Of a DNA stretch of 64,000 nt, positions 24,443-32,351 are shown in pieces. This DNA is from Candidatus Melainabacteria bacterium. Its GTDB lineage: Bacteria; Cyanobacteriota; Vampirovibrionia; Obscuribacterales; Obscuribacteraceae. Below the pieces are notes generated by a model. It was given only the letters and a program-made list of their open reading frames with translations, was not told the origin of the DNA and ran no database searches. The position numbers and the translations under genes were made by a program. Positions within the stretch are counted from its first letter, which is position 1. Every line of letters begins with the position of its first letter. The stretch lies in assembly GCA_016716405.1 (NCBI GenBank), contig JADJWK010000003.1, positions 496,001 to 560,000 on the forward strand. The letters run 5' to 3'.

Positions 24443-24755
24443 CCGTATTTCACCAGTCTGTTTCTGCTTCAGCTTGAGTCCGAGAGGGCCACTCGAGGCA
24501 AAAACGGCTCCAGCGGCTGGACGCCTGCAGCCTTTGTGCCCCTGCTCCTGCCTGTCTAAACATTGTCATTGCCCACCCTATCGCTATTTCGGGCTCCGAC
24601 CTGCTTGCGATCCGGCGTCCAACGCGCCTCCCGCGGATAGTTTCCGCCCCCTGCATAGTTAAACCCAAATATTCATTCGTATATGTTACTTGATATCAAT
24701 TTATGAGTTTATAGACAGCAGATATCTTTATGAGACACCTGTTATTCTCTTCAGG
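24443..24755. other. 313-bp divergent intergenic region
   Basis: It separates the divergent giant acidic gene and the HAD phosphatase gene. The right part (24661-24740) is AT-rich and includes the 10-bp palindrome TTGATATCAA at 24690-24699, a plausible promoter or operator zone, but I could not fix a well-spaced -35/-10 pair. Nothing else is recognised; the short frames here have no coding signature. Confidence 0.5.
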
Positions 24756-25388
24756 ATGAAGGAAGTAAAAGCCGTAATCTTTGACTATGGAAACGTTCTC
24801 AGCCTGGAGCCCTATCCTGAGGACCACCGGTCCATGGCCGGGCTTCTCGACCTCGAGGTGGAGGTTTTCGTCGAGCTCTACTGGCGGTTCAGAGATGATT
24901 ACGATCGGGGCACCAGTCCAGCTCATGACTACTGGGGAAAGATCGCCGGGGCTGCCCGCCGTGAAATCGACCCCGTTTCTCTGGCCGAGCTGGTCAGGAT
25001 CGACGTCGAGAGCTGGAGCCGCCCTCGTCCGGAAATGATCGCCTGGCTGGCCTCAATCCAGGAGCTGGGGATCAAAGCGGGACTGCTCTCGAACATGCCG
25101 GTTGATCTGAAAGAGAATCTCCACGGGAGCTGCCAATGGTTTCCCCGATTCGACCACGCCACTTTCTCCTGTGACCGGAAGTGTGTCAAGCCGGAGGAAG
25201 CGGTTTACCGTTGCTCGATTGCAGGAATCGATGAGGACGAGGAGGAGATCCTCTTTCTCGACGATCGTCAGGTCAATGTCGAAGCTGCCATCAAATGCGG
25301 TATTCATTCCCTGCTCTTCTCGTTCACTCCCGAGTTCTTTCAAGAGGCTGAAGCACGTTTCGGATTGCCTTCCCTGGCGTTGAAATAG
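24756..25388 (+). CDS. HAD-superfamily hydrolase (YihX-like)
   Basis: 210 residues from ATG 24756; the TTG at 24690 would add a non-conserved leader. HAD motifs: I, VIFDYGNVL (Asp nucleophile, with the DxGN variant of the YihX/epoxide-hydrolase-N branch); II, LLSNMP; III, Lys in CVKPEEAVY; IV, ILFLDDRQVNVEAA. A helical cap sits between motifs I and II. Such enzymes are small-molecule phosphatases, often on sugar phosphates; the substrate is not predictable. A 12-bp terminator follows directly. Confidence 0.85.
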   Translation: MKEVKAVIFDYGNVLSLEPYPEDHRSMAGLLDLEVEVFVELYWRFRDDYDRGTSPAHDYWGKIAGAARREIDPVSLAELVRIDVESWSRPRPEMIAWLASIQELGIKAGLLSNMPVDLKENLHGSCQWFPRFDHATFSCDRKCVKPEEAVYRCSIAGIDEDEEEILFLDDRQVNVEAAIKCGIHSLLFSFTPEFFQEAEARFGLPSLALK

Positions 25389-25415
25389 AACAGCCCGGTC
25401 TGAGACCGGGCTGTT
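25389..25415. terminator. Bidirectional terminator hairpin between convergent genes
   Basis: A perfect 12-bp stem, AACAGCCCGGTC (25389-25400) with GACCGGGCTGTT (25404-25415), and a 3-base loop. It lies between the stop of the HAD gene and the stop of the FKBP gene. Short T-rich flanks occur on both strands (TTTCGATT; TTCTATTTC). Confidence 0.75.
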
Positions 25416-25441
25416 TCGATTATGAGGCTTTGTTTGAAGGT

Positions 25442-26038
25442 CTACTGGACGCCCAGAAGCTCCACTTCGAAGACCAGGGTGGCACCGGGCGGGATCACTC
25501 CGGCGGCGCCTCGATCGCCGTAGGCGAGATTAGCCGGGATGGTGAGTTTGCGCTTGCCGCCGACTTTCATGGTGGCAACCCCTTCGTCCCAGCCTTTAAT
25601 CACTTGACCGCGGCCGATTGAGAACTGGAATGGCTGTCCCCGGTCAACCGAGCTGTCGAACTTGGTGCCGTCGGTGAGCCAGCCAGTGTAATGAACCGAG
25701 ACTGTCTGGCCGGTCTGCGGGCTGGCACCATTACCGACTGTGATTTCTTCGATCTGAAGACCGCTGGGAGTGGTTGTTGCATTGGACATTGGTTGACTCT
25801 CTCCTTGTTGATTCTCTTCCGGTTTTTTTTCTTGCGCCTGTGCCGCTTGCTCGCCGCCCGATTGGCTGTTAGCCTCCGGCATTTCAGTTGATGCCTGCTG
25901 GCTCGAGCATCCGGGCAGGCAGAACATCATGGCGAGAAAAGATCCACAAATTGCAAAAGTCTTGAAGATAGCCAGGCTGAGCCGATTATCGCGCCCCCCG
26001 ACCGGGAGTCTATGCAATTGTCTTGCGCTGAAATTCAT
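25442..26038 (-). CDS. FKBP-type peptidyl-prolyl isomerase lipoprotein
   Basis: 198 residues. After a basic N-region and hydrophobic core comes the lipobox LPGC, with Cys44 as the acylation site. A Gln/Glu-rich linker follows (~45-85). Residues ~90-198 are one FKBP domain: VSVHYTGWLTDGTKFDSS, FSIGRGQVIKGWDEGVATM, KRKLTIPANLAYGDRG and PPGATLVFEVELLGV. The active-site Tyr, Asp, Val-Ile and Trp positions are all kept. It should assist proline isomerisation of exported proteins at the membrane. Single domain, no dimerisation module as in FkpA/Mip. Confidence 0.92.
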   Translation of the reverse strand: MNFSARQLHRLPVGGRDNRLSLAIFKTFAICGSFLAMMFCLPGCSSQQASTEMPEANSQSGGEQAAQAQEKKPEENQQGESQPMSNATTTPSGLQIEEITVGNGASPQTGQTVSVHYTGWLTDGTKFDSSVDRGQPFQFSIGRGQVIKGWDEGVATMKVGGKRKLTIPANLAYGDRGAAGVIPPGATLVFEVELLGVQ

Positions 26039-26089
26039 TCTGGTTCTCCATCTAGCTCGATTTTGTTTGTGAATGTGCCATGATAACGC

Positions 26090-26794
26090 ATGTTGGCCGA
26101 TTCTTTATTAAGCCGAGCAGAAGTTCAGCAGATGGTCCCCAGTATTGAGCCCGCGCGATGGATAGCCGATCGAATCGAGCAACTTGTCCGAGAACGCTCC
26201 GGCAAGTCGCTCGATACGCCCAGGCTCATCCTGGGCATCGCCGGTCCGCCAGGGGCGGGCAAGAGCACTGTCAGCGGTCGTGTCCGGGAGCTGCTTTCCC
26301 CGGCGCTATCCGAGAAGACCGTGGTGGTACCCATGGATGGATACCATTTCGAGGACGATTACCTGAAAGATATTGGCTTGCACCATCTCAAGGGGGTGCC
26401 CGAAACGTTCGACGCCGGAAGCTTCGTGAGTCTTATCGCCAGGCTGCATGACAATAGCGACGAGCCGACGCGCTTTCCTGTCTTCGACCGATCTATCGAG
26501 TCATCGATAGCCGACGCCGGTCTGGTGTCCCCGGAGCACACGATCGTGCTGGTGGAAGGCAATTATCTTATGCTCGAGCGCGAGCCCTGGCACCGATTAC
26601 GGTATTATCTCGACGAGGTCTATTATCTGGACGTCCCTCTCGATGTATTGAGAGAACGGCTGATAGCCAGGCATATGGAGGGAGGCAGGGACAGATCGGC
26701 AGCTGAGGCCAAGGTCGAGGGTACCGATATGCCCAATGCCGCTCTGGCGGCAGAAAGCGCGCATCTATGCCAGAAGATTCTCGATAACTACTGA
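26090..26794 (+). CDS. P-loop nucleoside/sugar kinase-like protein
   Basis: 234 residues. Walker A GPPGAGKST at ~52-60; the PMDGYHFEDDYL segment (~84-95) is typical of uridine kinase/phosphoribulokinase-like small kinases of the 'nucleoside/nucleotide kinase' type; LKGVPETFDAGSF and VLVEGNYLML (Walker B-like) complete the fold. A lid with RLIARHMEGGRDR is present. Substrate not determined: pantothenate, uridine or fructose-type kinases share these motifs. ATG 26090 lacks a clear ribosome site, so ATG 26132 remains possible. Confidence 0.82.
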   Translation: MLADSLLSRAEVQQMVPSIEPARWIADRIEQLVRERSGKSLDTPRLILGIAGPPGAGKSTVSGRVRELLSPALSEKTVVVPMDGYHFEDDYLKDIGLHHLKGVPETFDAGSFVSLIARLHDNSDEPTRFPVFDRSIESSIADAGLVSPEHTIVLVEGNYLMLEREPWHRLRYYLDEVYYLDVPLDVLRERLIARHMEGGRDRSAAEAKVEGTDMPNAALAAESAHLCQKILDNY

Positions 26795-26803
26795 TCGATG
26801 CTC

Positions 26804-27418
26804 TCAACCTACTGCGTCTTTGATCGATGCCCGGGCAGCGAGGTTTTTCCGGGTGGCGTCAAGAACCTCCAGCTCCTCCTCCAGGCGAGTCTTCGTACAG
26901 TCCATCTCCAGGAGCTCTTGCTGGTCGCCGGCATATCCGTAGAAATTCGAGGCGATCCAGAAAGAGAGCTCTTGCGGGTCCGATGGTATCTCGTTTTCCA
27001 GGGACACCTCTTTGTCCACCAGTTTCGATGAGAGATGCAGAATATGCTCCAGAACCGCGTGCAGCTCTGTGACCAGGTGTTTGCATCCGCGTTTCTTGAC
27101 TCTGTCGTCGAAGTACTCGACATGGGCGACCAGGTAAGGTTTGCGCTTGACCACCGCCAGCACCCGGAAGCGTCTTTCGCCCAGAGTGAGTATATTCATT
27201 CGTCCGCCCGGCAGCCTTGCCAGCCTGGTTATTCTGGTACTGCATCCGGTTTCGGCAAAGTCGCTGGAGTCTCGATCGCAGTAGACGACGCCAAAGGGCT
27301 CGTCAGCCTCGATGGCATCGTTGATCATTGCCTTGTAGCGCTCCTCGAAAATGTGCAGAGGCAGGAAGGCGTTGGGAAACTGCACCACAGGCAAGGGAAA
27401 GAGAGAGAGCGTGTCCAT
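26804..27418 (-). CDS. Stand-alone LON substrate-binding-domain protein
   Basis: 204 residues matching the N-terminal LON_substr_bdg domain: LFPLPVVQFPNAFLPLHIFEERYKAM, FGVVYCDRD, GCSTRITRLARLPGGRMNILTLGERRFRV, followed by a helical C-terminal half. It has no AAA+ ATPase or Ser/Lys protease domain, so it cannot degrade protein itself. Cyanobacteria and plants have similar single-domain proteins of unclear role, and it may bind unfolded or regulatory proteins. It converges on the P-loop kinase (9-base gap). It sits downstream of the selenoprotein gene but is separated from it by a terminator. Confidence 0.88.
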   Translation of the reverse strand: MDTLSLFPLPVVQFPNAFLPLHIFEERYKAMINDAIEADEPFGVVYCDRDSSDFAETGCSTRITRLARLPGGRMNILTLGERRFRVLAVVKRKPYLVAHVEYFDDRVKKRGCKHLVTELHAVLEHILHLSSKLVDKEVSLENEIPSDPQELSFWIASNFYGYAGDQQELLEMDCTKTRLEEELEVLDATRKNLAARASIKDAVG

Positions 27419-27445
27419 AAGATCTATTTATACACCACCAGGGAA

Positions 27446-27469
27446 AAGGGCTGCATTTCTGCAGCCCTT
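27446..27469 (-). terminator. Intrinsic terminator of the selenoprotein gene
   Basis: On the minus strand a perfect 10-bp stem (AAGGGCTGCA / TGCAGCCCTT) with a GAAA loop runs into TTTTCCC. It starts five bases after the TGA stop at 27474-27476, which supports a separate short transcript for the small gene. Confidence 0.8.
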
Positions 27470-27473
27470 ACGA

Positions 27474-27719
27474 TCAATTTCTTTCTCTTACCAGCTTCGC
27501 AATCTCTCCTTCGTCCGGGAATCTACCCAGTTTTGCTTTGGAGAAGATCAGGGTGCCGTTCAACTCGATCTCGAATACTCCGCCGGATGACTTGATCAAT
27601 TCGGACTCCGCGTTGAAAGTGCGCTTCAATTCGTCCGCCAAACTGACGGCTCGACCTTGATACCCTCAAGCGCCGCAGTATGTGATCTTTACCTTGGTAT
27701 CGGATTTAGTCTGGTGCAT
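27474..27719 (-). CDS. SelW/Rdx-family selenoprotein with in-frame UGA (Sec18)
   Basis: 81 codons, read through an in-frame TGA at 27668-27666. Translating TGA as Sec gives MHQTKSDTKVKITYCGA-U-GYQGRAVSLADEL..., a complete SelW/SelT/SelH (Rdx, thioredoxin-like) domain: CxxU motif at residues 15-18, GRA.SLADEL helix, SSGGVFEIELNGTLIFSK hairpin and GRFPDEGEIAKLV end. Bacterial homologues normally have CxxC here, so the UGA falls exactly at a redox position. AAGGAGGT lies three bases before ATG 27719. A SECIS-like hairpin follows the UGA and an intrinsic terminator follows the stop. Likely a thiol/selenol redox protein. Alternative: a simple nonsense mutation, less likely given the intact frame on both sides. 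Confidence 0.85.
27633..27655 (-). promoter_or_regulatory. Bacterial SECIS-like hairpin
   Basis: In the mRNA just after UGA: GUC-GA-GCC, loop GUCAGUUU, GGC-G-GAC. The apical loop begins with G and lies 18 bases after the UGA, within the 16-37-base spacing and the loop-G rule known for bacterial SECIS elements read by SelB. The stem is short, with an internal loop, so an RNA-folding test is needed. Confidence 0.5.
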
Positions 27720-27753
27720 GGGACCTCCTTCAGCTTGAACTCGAAATCCCCTT

Positions 27754-27783
27754 ATTCTAGCGCATTTAGAGCCAGAATCTCAC
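27754..27783 (-). promoter_or_regulatory. Possible promoter of the selenoprotein gene
   Basis: Minus strand: -10 TAGAAT (27759-27754), 18-base spacer, -35 GTGAGA (27783-27778; 4 of 6 matches). It lies between the upstream gene's stop and ATG 27719 and would give a leader of about 28 bases. Confidence 0.3.
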
Positions 27784-27810
27784 TCTTGATTTGCGCTCTG
27801 AATTGTCGCT

Positions 27811-29070
27811 CTAGATATTGCCCGGGGGCTCCGGTCTCGGCCGGGAGAAGGGAATGGACTCGCCGAACAGTTTGACATGCTCCCTGTGGGCTCTTTCCCA
27901 CTCCAGGACATCTTCCCGGTATTTCTTCCGGAGACGGGCCTCCGGAGAGCTATGGAGCTTGAGCTGGCGGTCGTGGAGATTGGTAAGGGTCTGCTTGAGG
28001 GTGATCATTTTCTCAGCCCGGTCGGCAGGGCGCACCGGGTAAGCGGGATCGATAATCCGCTGGTGGGGCGGAATCCGGTCGTAGTCTTGCGGAATCCCTT
28101 CGACACGCTCCGGGAGGATCATGGCACGGAAGAGGACCGAGGCTTCGATGCCGTTCAGCCGTGCGTCGATCTGGCGACCCCAGAAGCTCTGGCAGAAGAA
28201 CTGCTTGCTCTCCCCATGGCAGATGGCGGTGATCATATGGAGATCGTGACCGTTCGAGGGATAAGACGCATCAAAGAGTTTGTTGGCAAACACTAAGACC
28301 TGTGCCGGTCTTTTCGTCCTGGCGTAATATTTCGTCACCGCCTCCTCCAGCTCCGCTTCGCTGTCAATGCCGGGATACGGTCCGGCCACGGAAGTATGGA
28401 GGACGATACCGCTATCGTCGCCGTCGGTGATCTGGTTAAGAAGAAACGCCTCTCCTGGACCCAGGCAGGGGCCCTCGTAGACATGCTCCTGGCGTCCGCC
28501 CATCTGATTGTCCAGGCGGTAGAGCTTCTCGCCGGTAGCCTGGGTCTCTCTATCAGGCAGCTCTTCCTGGTGGAAGCGGTAACTATAGCGCTGGTCCCGG
28601 CGCCGGGTCCAGACCGCCTGGGTGTAGAGCAGATCGAAGAGCTGCCCGGCGGCGTCCCGCAGCCCCAGGTTAATAATCGTCTCGTCGCTTGCCAGCCGGG
28701 CTTCCAGGTCGAGCTTCAGGCTTGCCGGCTCGACCTCGATCAGCTCTCCGCCCACCCTGGCCTTTCCAGTGGTGACCAGGTCGGACAGTGTCTCCGCCAC
28801 GCCTGCCGGGTCGGTCTCGAGAATCTGGCGCATCTTGGCCTGGGTCACCGATGTATTGTGGAAGCCCTGATTGACGAAGGTGGAAGGCTCCGCCGCGCGG
28901 CGGGCGATCGATTCGCTGATCTTGACCAGGTCCTCGCCTTCGAAGATTTTCTCCTCGCCGATCCAGCCGTCGAAAGAGAGAATTCGCTCCACTGCCCGGG
29001 CGATCCGGTCTACGGATGATACCGGGTCCACGGGGCTGTGCTGGTTGATGTCGAGGTTAATCTGGTTCAA
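27811..29070 (-). CDS. Hypothetical protein, possible papain-like fold
   Basis: 419 residues, soluble, no signal peptide. I do not recognise a named family. The middle contains a Cys in GPCLGPGEAFLLNQI (~200), then about 75 residues on GHDLHMITAICHG and FFCQSFWG. This Cys ... GH.x.IT ... Q/N-WG order is seen in some papain-like peptidases, so a cysteine peptidase is possible but unproven. The C-terminal ~70 residues are basic and helical (LRKKYREDVLEWERAHREHV). It ends the same-strand series after the ABC exporter and starts 7 bases after the preceding small gene, so the two are likely co-translated. Confidence 0.6.
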   Translation of the reverse strand: MNQINLDINQHSPVDPVSSVDRIARAVERILSFDGWIGEEKIFEGEDLVKISESIARRAAEPSTFVNQGFHNTSVTQAKMRQILETDPAGVAETLSDLVTTGKARVGGELIEVEPASLKLDLEARLASDETIINLGLRDAAGQLFDLLYTQAVWTRRRDQRYSYRFHQEELPDRETQATGEKLYRLDNQMGGRQEHVYEGPCLGPGEAFLLNQITDGDDSGIVLHTSVAGPYPGIDSEAELEEAVTKYYARTKRPAQVLVFANKLFDASYPSNGHDLHMITAICHGESKQFFCQSFWGRQIDARLNGIEASVLFRAMILPERVEGIPQDYDRIPPHQRIIDPAYPVRPADRAEKMITLKQTLTNLHDRQLKLHSSPEARLRKKYREDVLEWERAHREHVKLFGESIPFSRPRPEPPGNI

Positions 29071-29077
29071 ACTGCCT

Positions 29078-29584
29078 TCAGGTCAAACTGCTGAGCCGGT
29101 CGCCGACCATACCCATACGATTCTCGAAGCCGAGCCTGCTGCCTGCCGGAAGGAGATTCTTGGCTCTGTCCACCGAGGCTGTCATTTGATCTTCGGTGAC
29201 AGACGGGATTCTGGCTGTCTCCGTCTGCTGCTCGACTACCTCGACCTGGGGGAGGTCCTTCTCCGGGTTGACGCTGAAAGCCGCGGGCTCCGGGGCAGGC
29301 TGTCCGGACTCGGCGCCTCTGCCCTCCTCGCCCCTGTCGACCAGATCGTTGAAATCGCTGTCGGAGCGCGGTCCGAATCCGGCCAGGTCCCGGGCCAGCT
29401 TCAGATCGGCATCGGCAGGCCCGCTGCTGAGACCCTGGAGGAGATCATCGGAGAGGTCGAGCTCGGCGACATTGGCGAAATCGTTGTCGACTTCGTTGAA
29501 GGCATCGAAAACACTCAACCCGGACTGCGCGGCAGGTCCCGGGGAGCTACTCTTTCCTTTGTCGGCCCTGGCTTCGATTCCCAT
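29078..29584 (-). CDS. Hypothetical acidic protein
   Basis: 168 residues from ATG 29584 (GGGG five bases upstream; ATG 29620 is in frame but abuts the previous stop). Polar and largely disordered by composition, with Asp/Glu-rich helices (NEVDNDFANVAELDLSDDLL) and a C-terminal MTASVDRAKNLLPAGSRLG segment. No signal peptide, membrane helix or known domain. It lies between the ABC permease-protease and the 419-residue protein, 7 bases before the latter; possibly an inhibitor, propeptide-like or partner protein for it. Confidence 0.55.
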   Translation of the reverse strand: MGIEARADKGKSSSPGPAAQSGLSVFDAFNEVDNDFANVAELDLSDDLLQGLSSGPADADLKLARDLAGFGPRSDSDFNDLVDRGEEGRGAESGQPAPEPAAFSVNPEKDLPQVEVVEQQTETARIPSVTEDQMTASVDRAKNLLPAGSRLGFENRMGMVGDRLSSLT

Positions 29585-29620
29585 TGTTACCCCATCTCCC
29601 TGAGAGATATGTTCCCACAT

Positions 29621-31579
29621 TTACTCGGATTTAAAATGAGGCCCGAAAATCAGAGCCGCTCCGGCCAACCCGCTGAGAACCGCCAGGGGCCAGTACGACA
29701 CCAGCACAGTCTCGGAGCCGCCTCGGGTGAGCGCCACTGCCGTGGCATTGTTGAGCAGGTGGATGAGCATGGCTGGAAAGATCGAGCCGCTGGCAAGAGT
29801 CACTGCGGAGAGCACCATGCCCAGGGCGGCGGTGGGCAGAATCCGGAAGATGCTTGTGTGGAAGAGCCCGAACAAGAGCCCCACTGTGATGCAGGATGCG
29901 ACAGGCCCGAGCCGGCGCCGGACCAGACCCAGGACGGTGCCCCGGAAGAGGATTTCCTCGCAGATTGCCGGAGCGGCGGCCAGCCCCATGATGACCATCC
30001 AGAGTGGTTTGTCGGACTGATCGATCATTTTCTTGAAGAGCGTCTCGAAAAGCTCCGGTGCCGGCACCAGCTTGCTCTGCAGCTCGAAGATGACAATCGA
30101 GGCGAGGATGCAGAGGGGGGTGATCAGCAGGGCTCCGGCAAACTGGACAGGAGAAGGCATCTTCAAGCGCCAGGTGGAAGCTATCGGTTCCCGGACGATC
30201 TTCAAGAAAAGAAATGCAGGCAGGGCGATCACGAGGATCTGGGTCAGTATCGTTCCATAGGTCATATCCCAGATTTGCAGGCTCTGACCACCGTAGAACA
30301 TGAGCAGGAAAATCAGGACCAGGAGGAAAAGGAGCTCTCTGAGAAAGTCGCCGTCGCGCCATCTGATGCTTCTGGGCTTCTCCAGTCCGAAAAGCAGCTC
30401 TTCGCGGTCGAGCATCCCTGTGGCCACCCGGCACACTAGAAGAGCAAAGACGATGGATACCGCGAAGGTGACCGCAACCCAGGGCCAGTCCGCTGATCCG
30501 CTCAGGACCTCTTTCATGCAGAGAGCGGTATTGACGATCGGTATGAAAGCGATTCCGCTGCTCAGCTTGAGATCAGGCATGCTGCAGACGCCCGAGGCAG
30601 CGATGCCGACGATCAGGAATGGCGTGAAATAGCCCTGACCCTGCTGGAAAGTCTTGCACAGGGAGGCGAGGAGAAGCCCCATGGCGGACATCGAGACCAC
30701 AAGCGGTGTCACAATCAATATGCAGAATAGAAATCCCAGAGGGGAGAAGGTGAAATCCATCTCCGAGTGGGTCGATGACATATAGCTCAGGACCAGAAAG
30801 AGACTGGTCAGACCGAGCACCATGGTGGTGAAGGAGCAGGCTGATATGACCAGAAGCTTGCCGATGACTATACTCTGCCGGGATACAGGCGAGACCAGCA
30901 GGAGGGTGAGGCTGTTGCGCTCCCTCTCTCCGGTGACGATGTCTATGGCCGGATAGACAACTGCCAGGATGATCATGGCAAAGAAAAAGAAAGGCACGAC
31001 AGTGCGGATTGGCTGGGAGAGCAGTGTTCCCTCTTGCTTGACTTTCACGTCTTTGACCGAAATGTCGTAGATCTCGGGCGGCTTATAGTGAAGGCTTGCG
31101 GAGCGCTCCTCCACGACGCTTTTCCGGAACTCTCCCAGGATCATGCGCACCGAGGCGATGGAAAGAGCCATCTTCGGATCTTTCGGATTGAAGACGATGA
31201 CCACTCTGGGCCTTGCCTTGAAGTCACCGGCAATCGTCCTGGAGAAGTCCGGCGGGAAGCGGACGATCAGATCGATCTCTTTTTTCTCCAGGGCTCGGAG
31301 GGCTTTCTCCGGGCTCTCGAAGCTCACCACTTTCAGCTTTTTCTCTTCACGGAAGAATTTCTCGGCGCTCTTGTAATCCCCTTCGAGGACCACGGACTTG
31401 CGGTCCTGCTGCATGTCCCTCTTCATGTAGTCCACCATGATCACCGGCAGGACCAGGCTCAGGGGGTAGATGATCACCGGAAAGACGATCATGATGAGCA
31501 GCGTTCGATAGTCGCGCAGAACCTCGGTCAGGTCTTTGCGAAAAACAGTGACGATCTCGGTTCGGTCAAACCGTCTCAC
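29621..31579 (-). CDS. ABC-2 permease (NatB-like) fused to CPBP intramembrane protease
   Basis: 652 residues. Residues 1-~400 are an ABC-2 permease: N-terminal membrane helix (TLLIMIVFPVIIYPLSL), ~150-residue exported loop, then five or six helices with GERERNSLTLLLVSPVSR. Residues ~415-650 add membrane helices with the CPBP/Abi motifs EEILFRG, FGLFHTSIFR and HLLNNATA (Glu-Glu, His, His-Asn), so the glutamic protease site is intact. Such permease-CPBP fusions are known in NatAB-like exporters; the protease may mature an exported peptide or regulate the pump. Its start overlaps the ATPase gene by 14 bases. Confidence 0.88.
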   Translation of the reverse strand: MRRFDRTEIVTVFRKDLTEVLRDYRTLLIMIVFPVIIYPLSLVLPVIMVDYMKRDMQQDRKSVVLEGDYKSAEKFFREEKKLKVVSFESPEKALRALEKKEIDLIVRFPPDFSRTIAGDFKARPRVVIVFNPKDPKMALSIASVRMILGEFRKSVVEERSASLHYKPPEIYDISVKDVKVKQEGTLLSQPIRTVVPFFFFAMIILAVVYPAIDIVTGERERNSLTLLLVSPVSRQSIVIGKLLVISACSFTTMVLGLTSLFLVLSYMSSTHSEMDFTFSPLGFLFCILIVTPLVVSMSAMGLLLASLCKTFQQGQGYFTPFLIVGIAASGVCSMPDLKLSSGIAFIPIVNTALCMKEVLSGSADWPWVAVTFAVSIVFALLVCRVATGMLDREELLFGLEKPRSIRWRDGDFLRELLFLLVLIFLLMFYGGQSLQIWDMTYGTILTQILVIALPAFLFLKIVREPIASTWRLKMPSPVQFAGALLITPLCILASIVIFELQSKLVPAPELFETLFKKMIDQSDKPLWMVIMGLAAAPAICEEILFRGTVLGLVRRRLGPVASCITVGLLFGLFHTSIFRILPTAALGMVLSAVTLASGSIFPAMLIHLLNNATAVALTRGGSETVLVSYWPLAVLSGLAGAALIFGPHFKSE

Positions 31580-32324
31580 TGACTTCCTCCTGGACGATAC
31601 TCAGGAATATGTCCTCGAGGTAGTGCTTGCCTGTTTTTTCGCGAAGCTCGTCGAGGGTGCCGATGGCGTGGAGTTTGCCACCATGGATGATTCCGATCCG
31701 GTCGCAGAGCTTTTCGGCTTCGCTCATGATATGCGTCGAGAAGAGAATGCACTTGTCGAGACTGCGGCAGTTCTGAATGAAGCCGTGCAGCATATTGCTG
31801 GTTATGACATCGAGTCCGGTGGTGGGCTCGTCGAGGATGAGAACCGGCGGGTCGTGGACCAGAGCTCGGGCCAGGGAGACTTTCTGCCTCATCCCGGTGG
31901 AGAGTTTCTCGCAGCGTGTATCGAGAAACGAATCCATCTGGAGCGTTGCCGACAGCTCTTTGATCCGCTCGGCGATCTTTTCGGCCGGATAGCGAGAGAG
32001 GCGGGCGAAATAGTCGAGAATCTCTCGCGGTGTAAGGCGCTCGTAGAGACCGGTGTCGGTGGAGGCAAAGCCGATCTGCGCTCGCACCGCGAGTGGATCC
32101 TTGAGCACGTCGAAGCCGTTGATTGTGGCGCTGCCGCTGGTGGGCTTGATGATTGTCGTGAGCATTCTCAAAGTGGTTGTCTTGCCGGCCCCGTTCGGGC
32201 CAAGCAGTCCGAATATCTCGCCTTTTCCGCAGGAGAATGAGAGATCGTCCACAGCCAGAAATTCGCCTCGTTTGGCGTCGTAATACTTTCTGGTGAGGTG
32301 CGAGGCTTCGAGTCCCATTTTCAT
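31566..32324 (-). CDS. ABC transporter ATP-binding protein (NatA-like)
   Basis: 252 residues, a complete ABC ATPase: Walker A GPNGAGKTT, Q-loop region (IGFASTDTGLYERL, with Ser-Thr where a Gln is usual), signature LSTGMRQK, Walker B VLILDEPTTGLD and the H-loop in FSTHIMSEAEKL. The EKLSTGMRQKVSLARAL context is typical of NatA/CcmA-type exporters. It would energise the two flanking permeases. Gene order permease - ATPase - permease/protease on one strand with a 27-base gap and a 14-base overlap marks an operon. Confidence 0.93.
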   Translation of the reverse strand: MKMGLEASHLTRKYYDAKRGEFLAVDDLSFSCGKGEIFGLLGPNGAGKTTTLRMLTTIIKPTSGSATINGFDVLKDPLAVRAQIGFASTDTGLYERLTPREILDYFARLSRYPAEKIAERIKELSATLQMDSFLDTRCEKLSTGMRQKVSLARALVHDPPVLILDEPTTGLDVITSNMLHGFIQNCRSLDKCILFSTHIMSEAEKLCDRIGIIHGGKLHAIGTLDELREKTGKHYLEDIFLSIVQEEVSETV

Positions 32325-32351
32325 TCCATCTAGAAATCGAGTAACAAAAAA

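Noticed and set aside
22361..24559. A 732-codon plus-strand frame
   Set aside because: Antisense shadow of the giant acidic gene, created by its repetitive Asp/Glu codons; no start signal or domain.
27666..27668. Treating the UGA as an ordinary nonsense mutation (pseudogene)
   Set aside because: The reading frame, domain, ribosome site and terminator are intact and the UGA sits exactly at the redox residue with a SECIS-like hairpin; genome-wide Sec machinery is still needed as proof.
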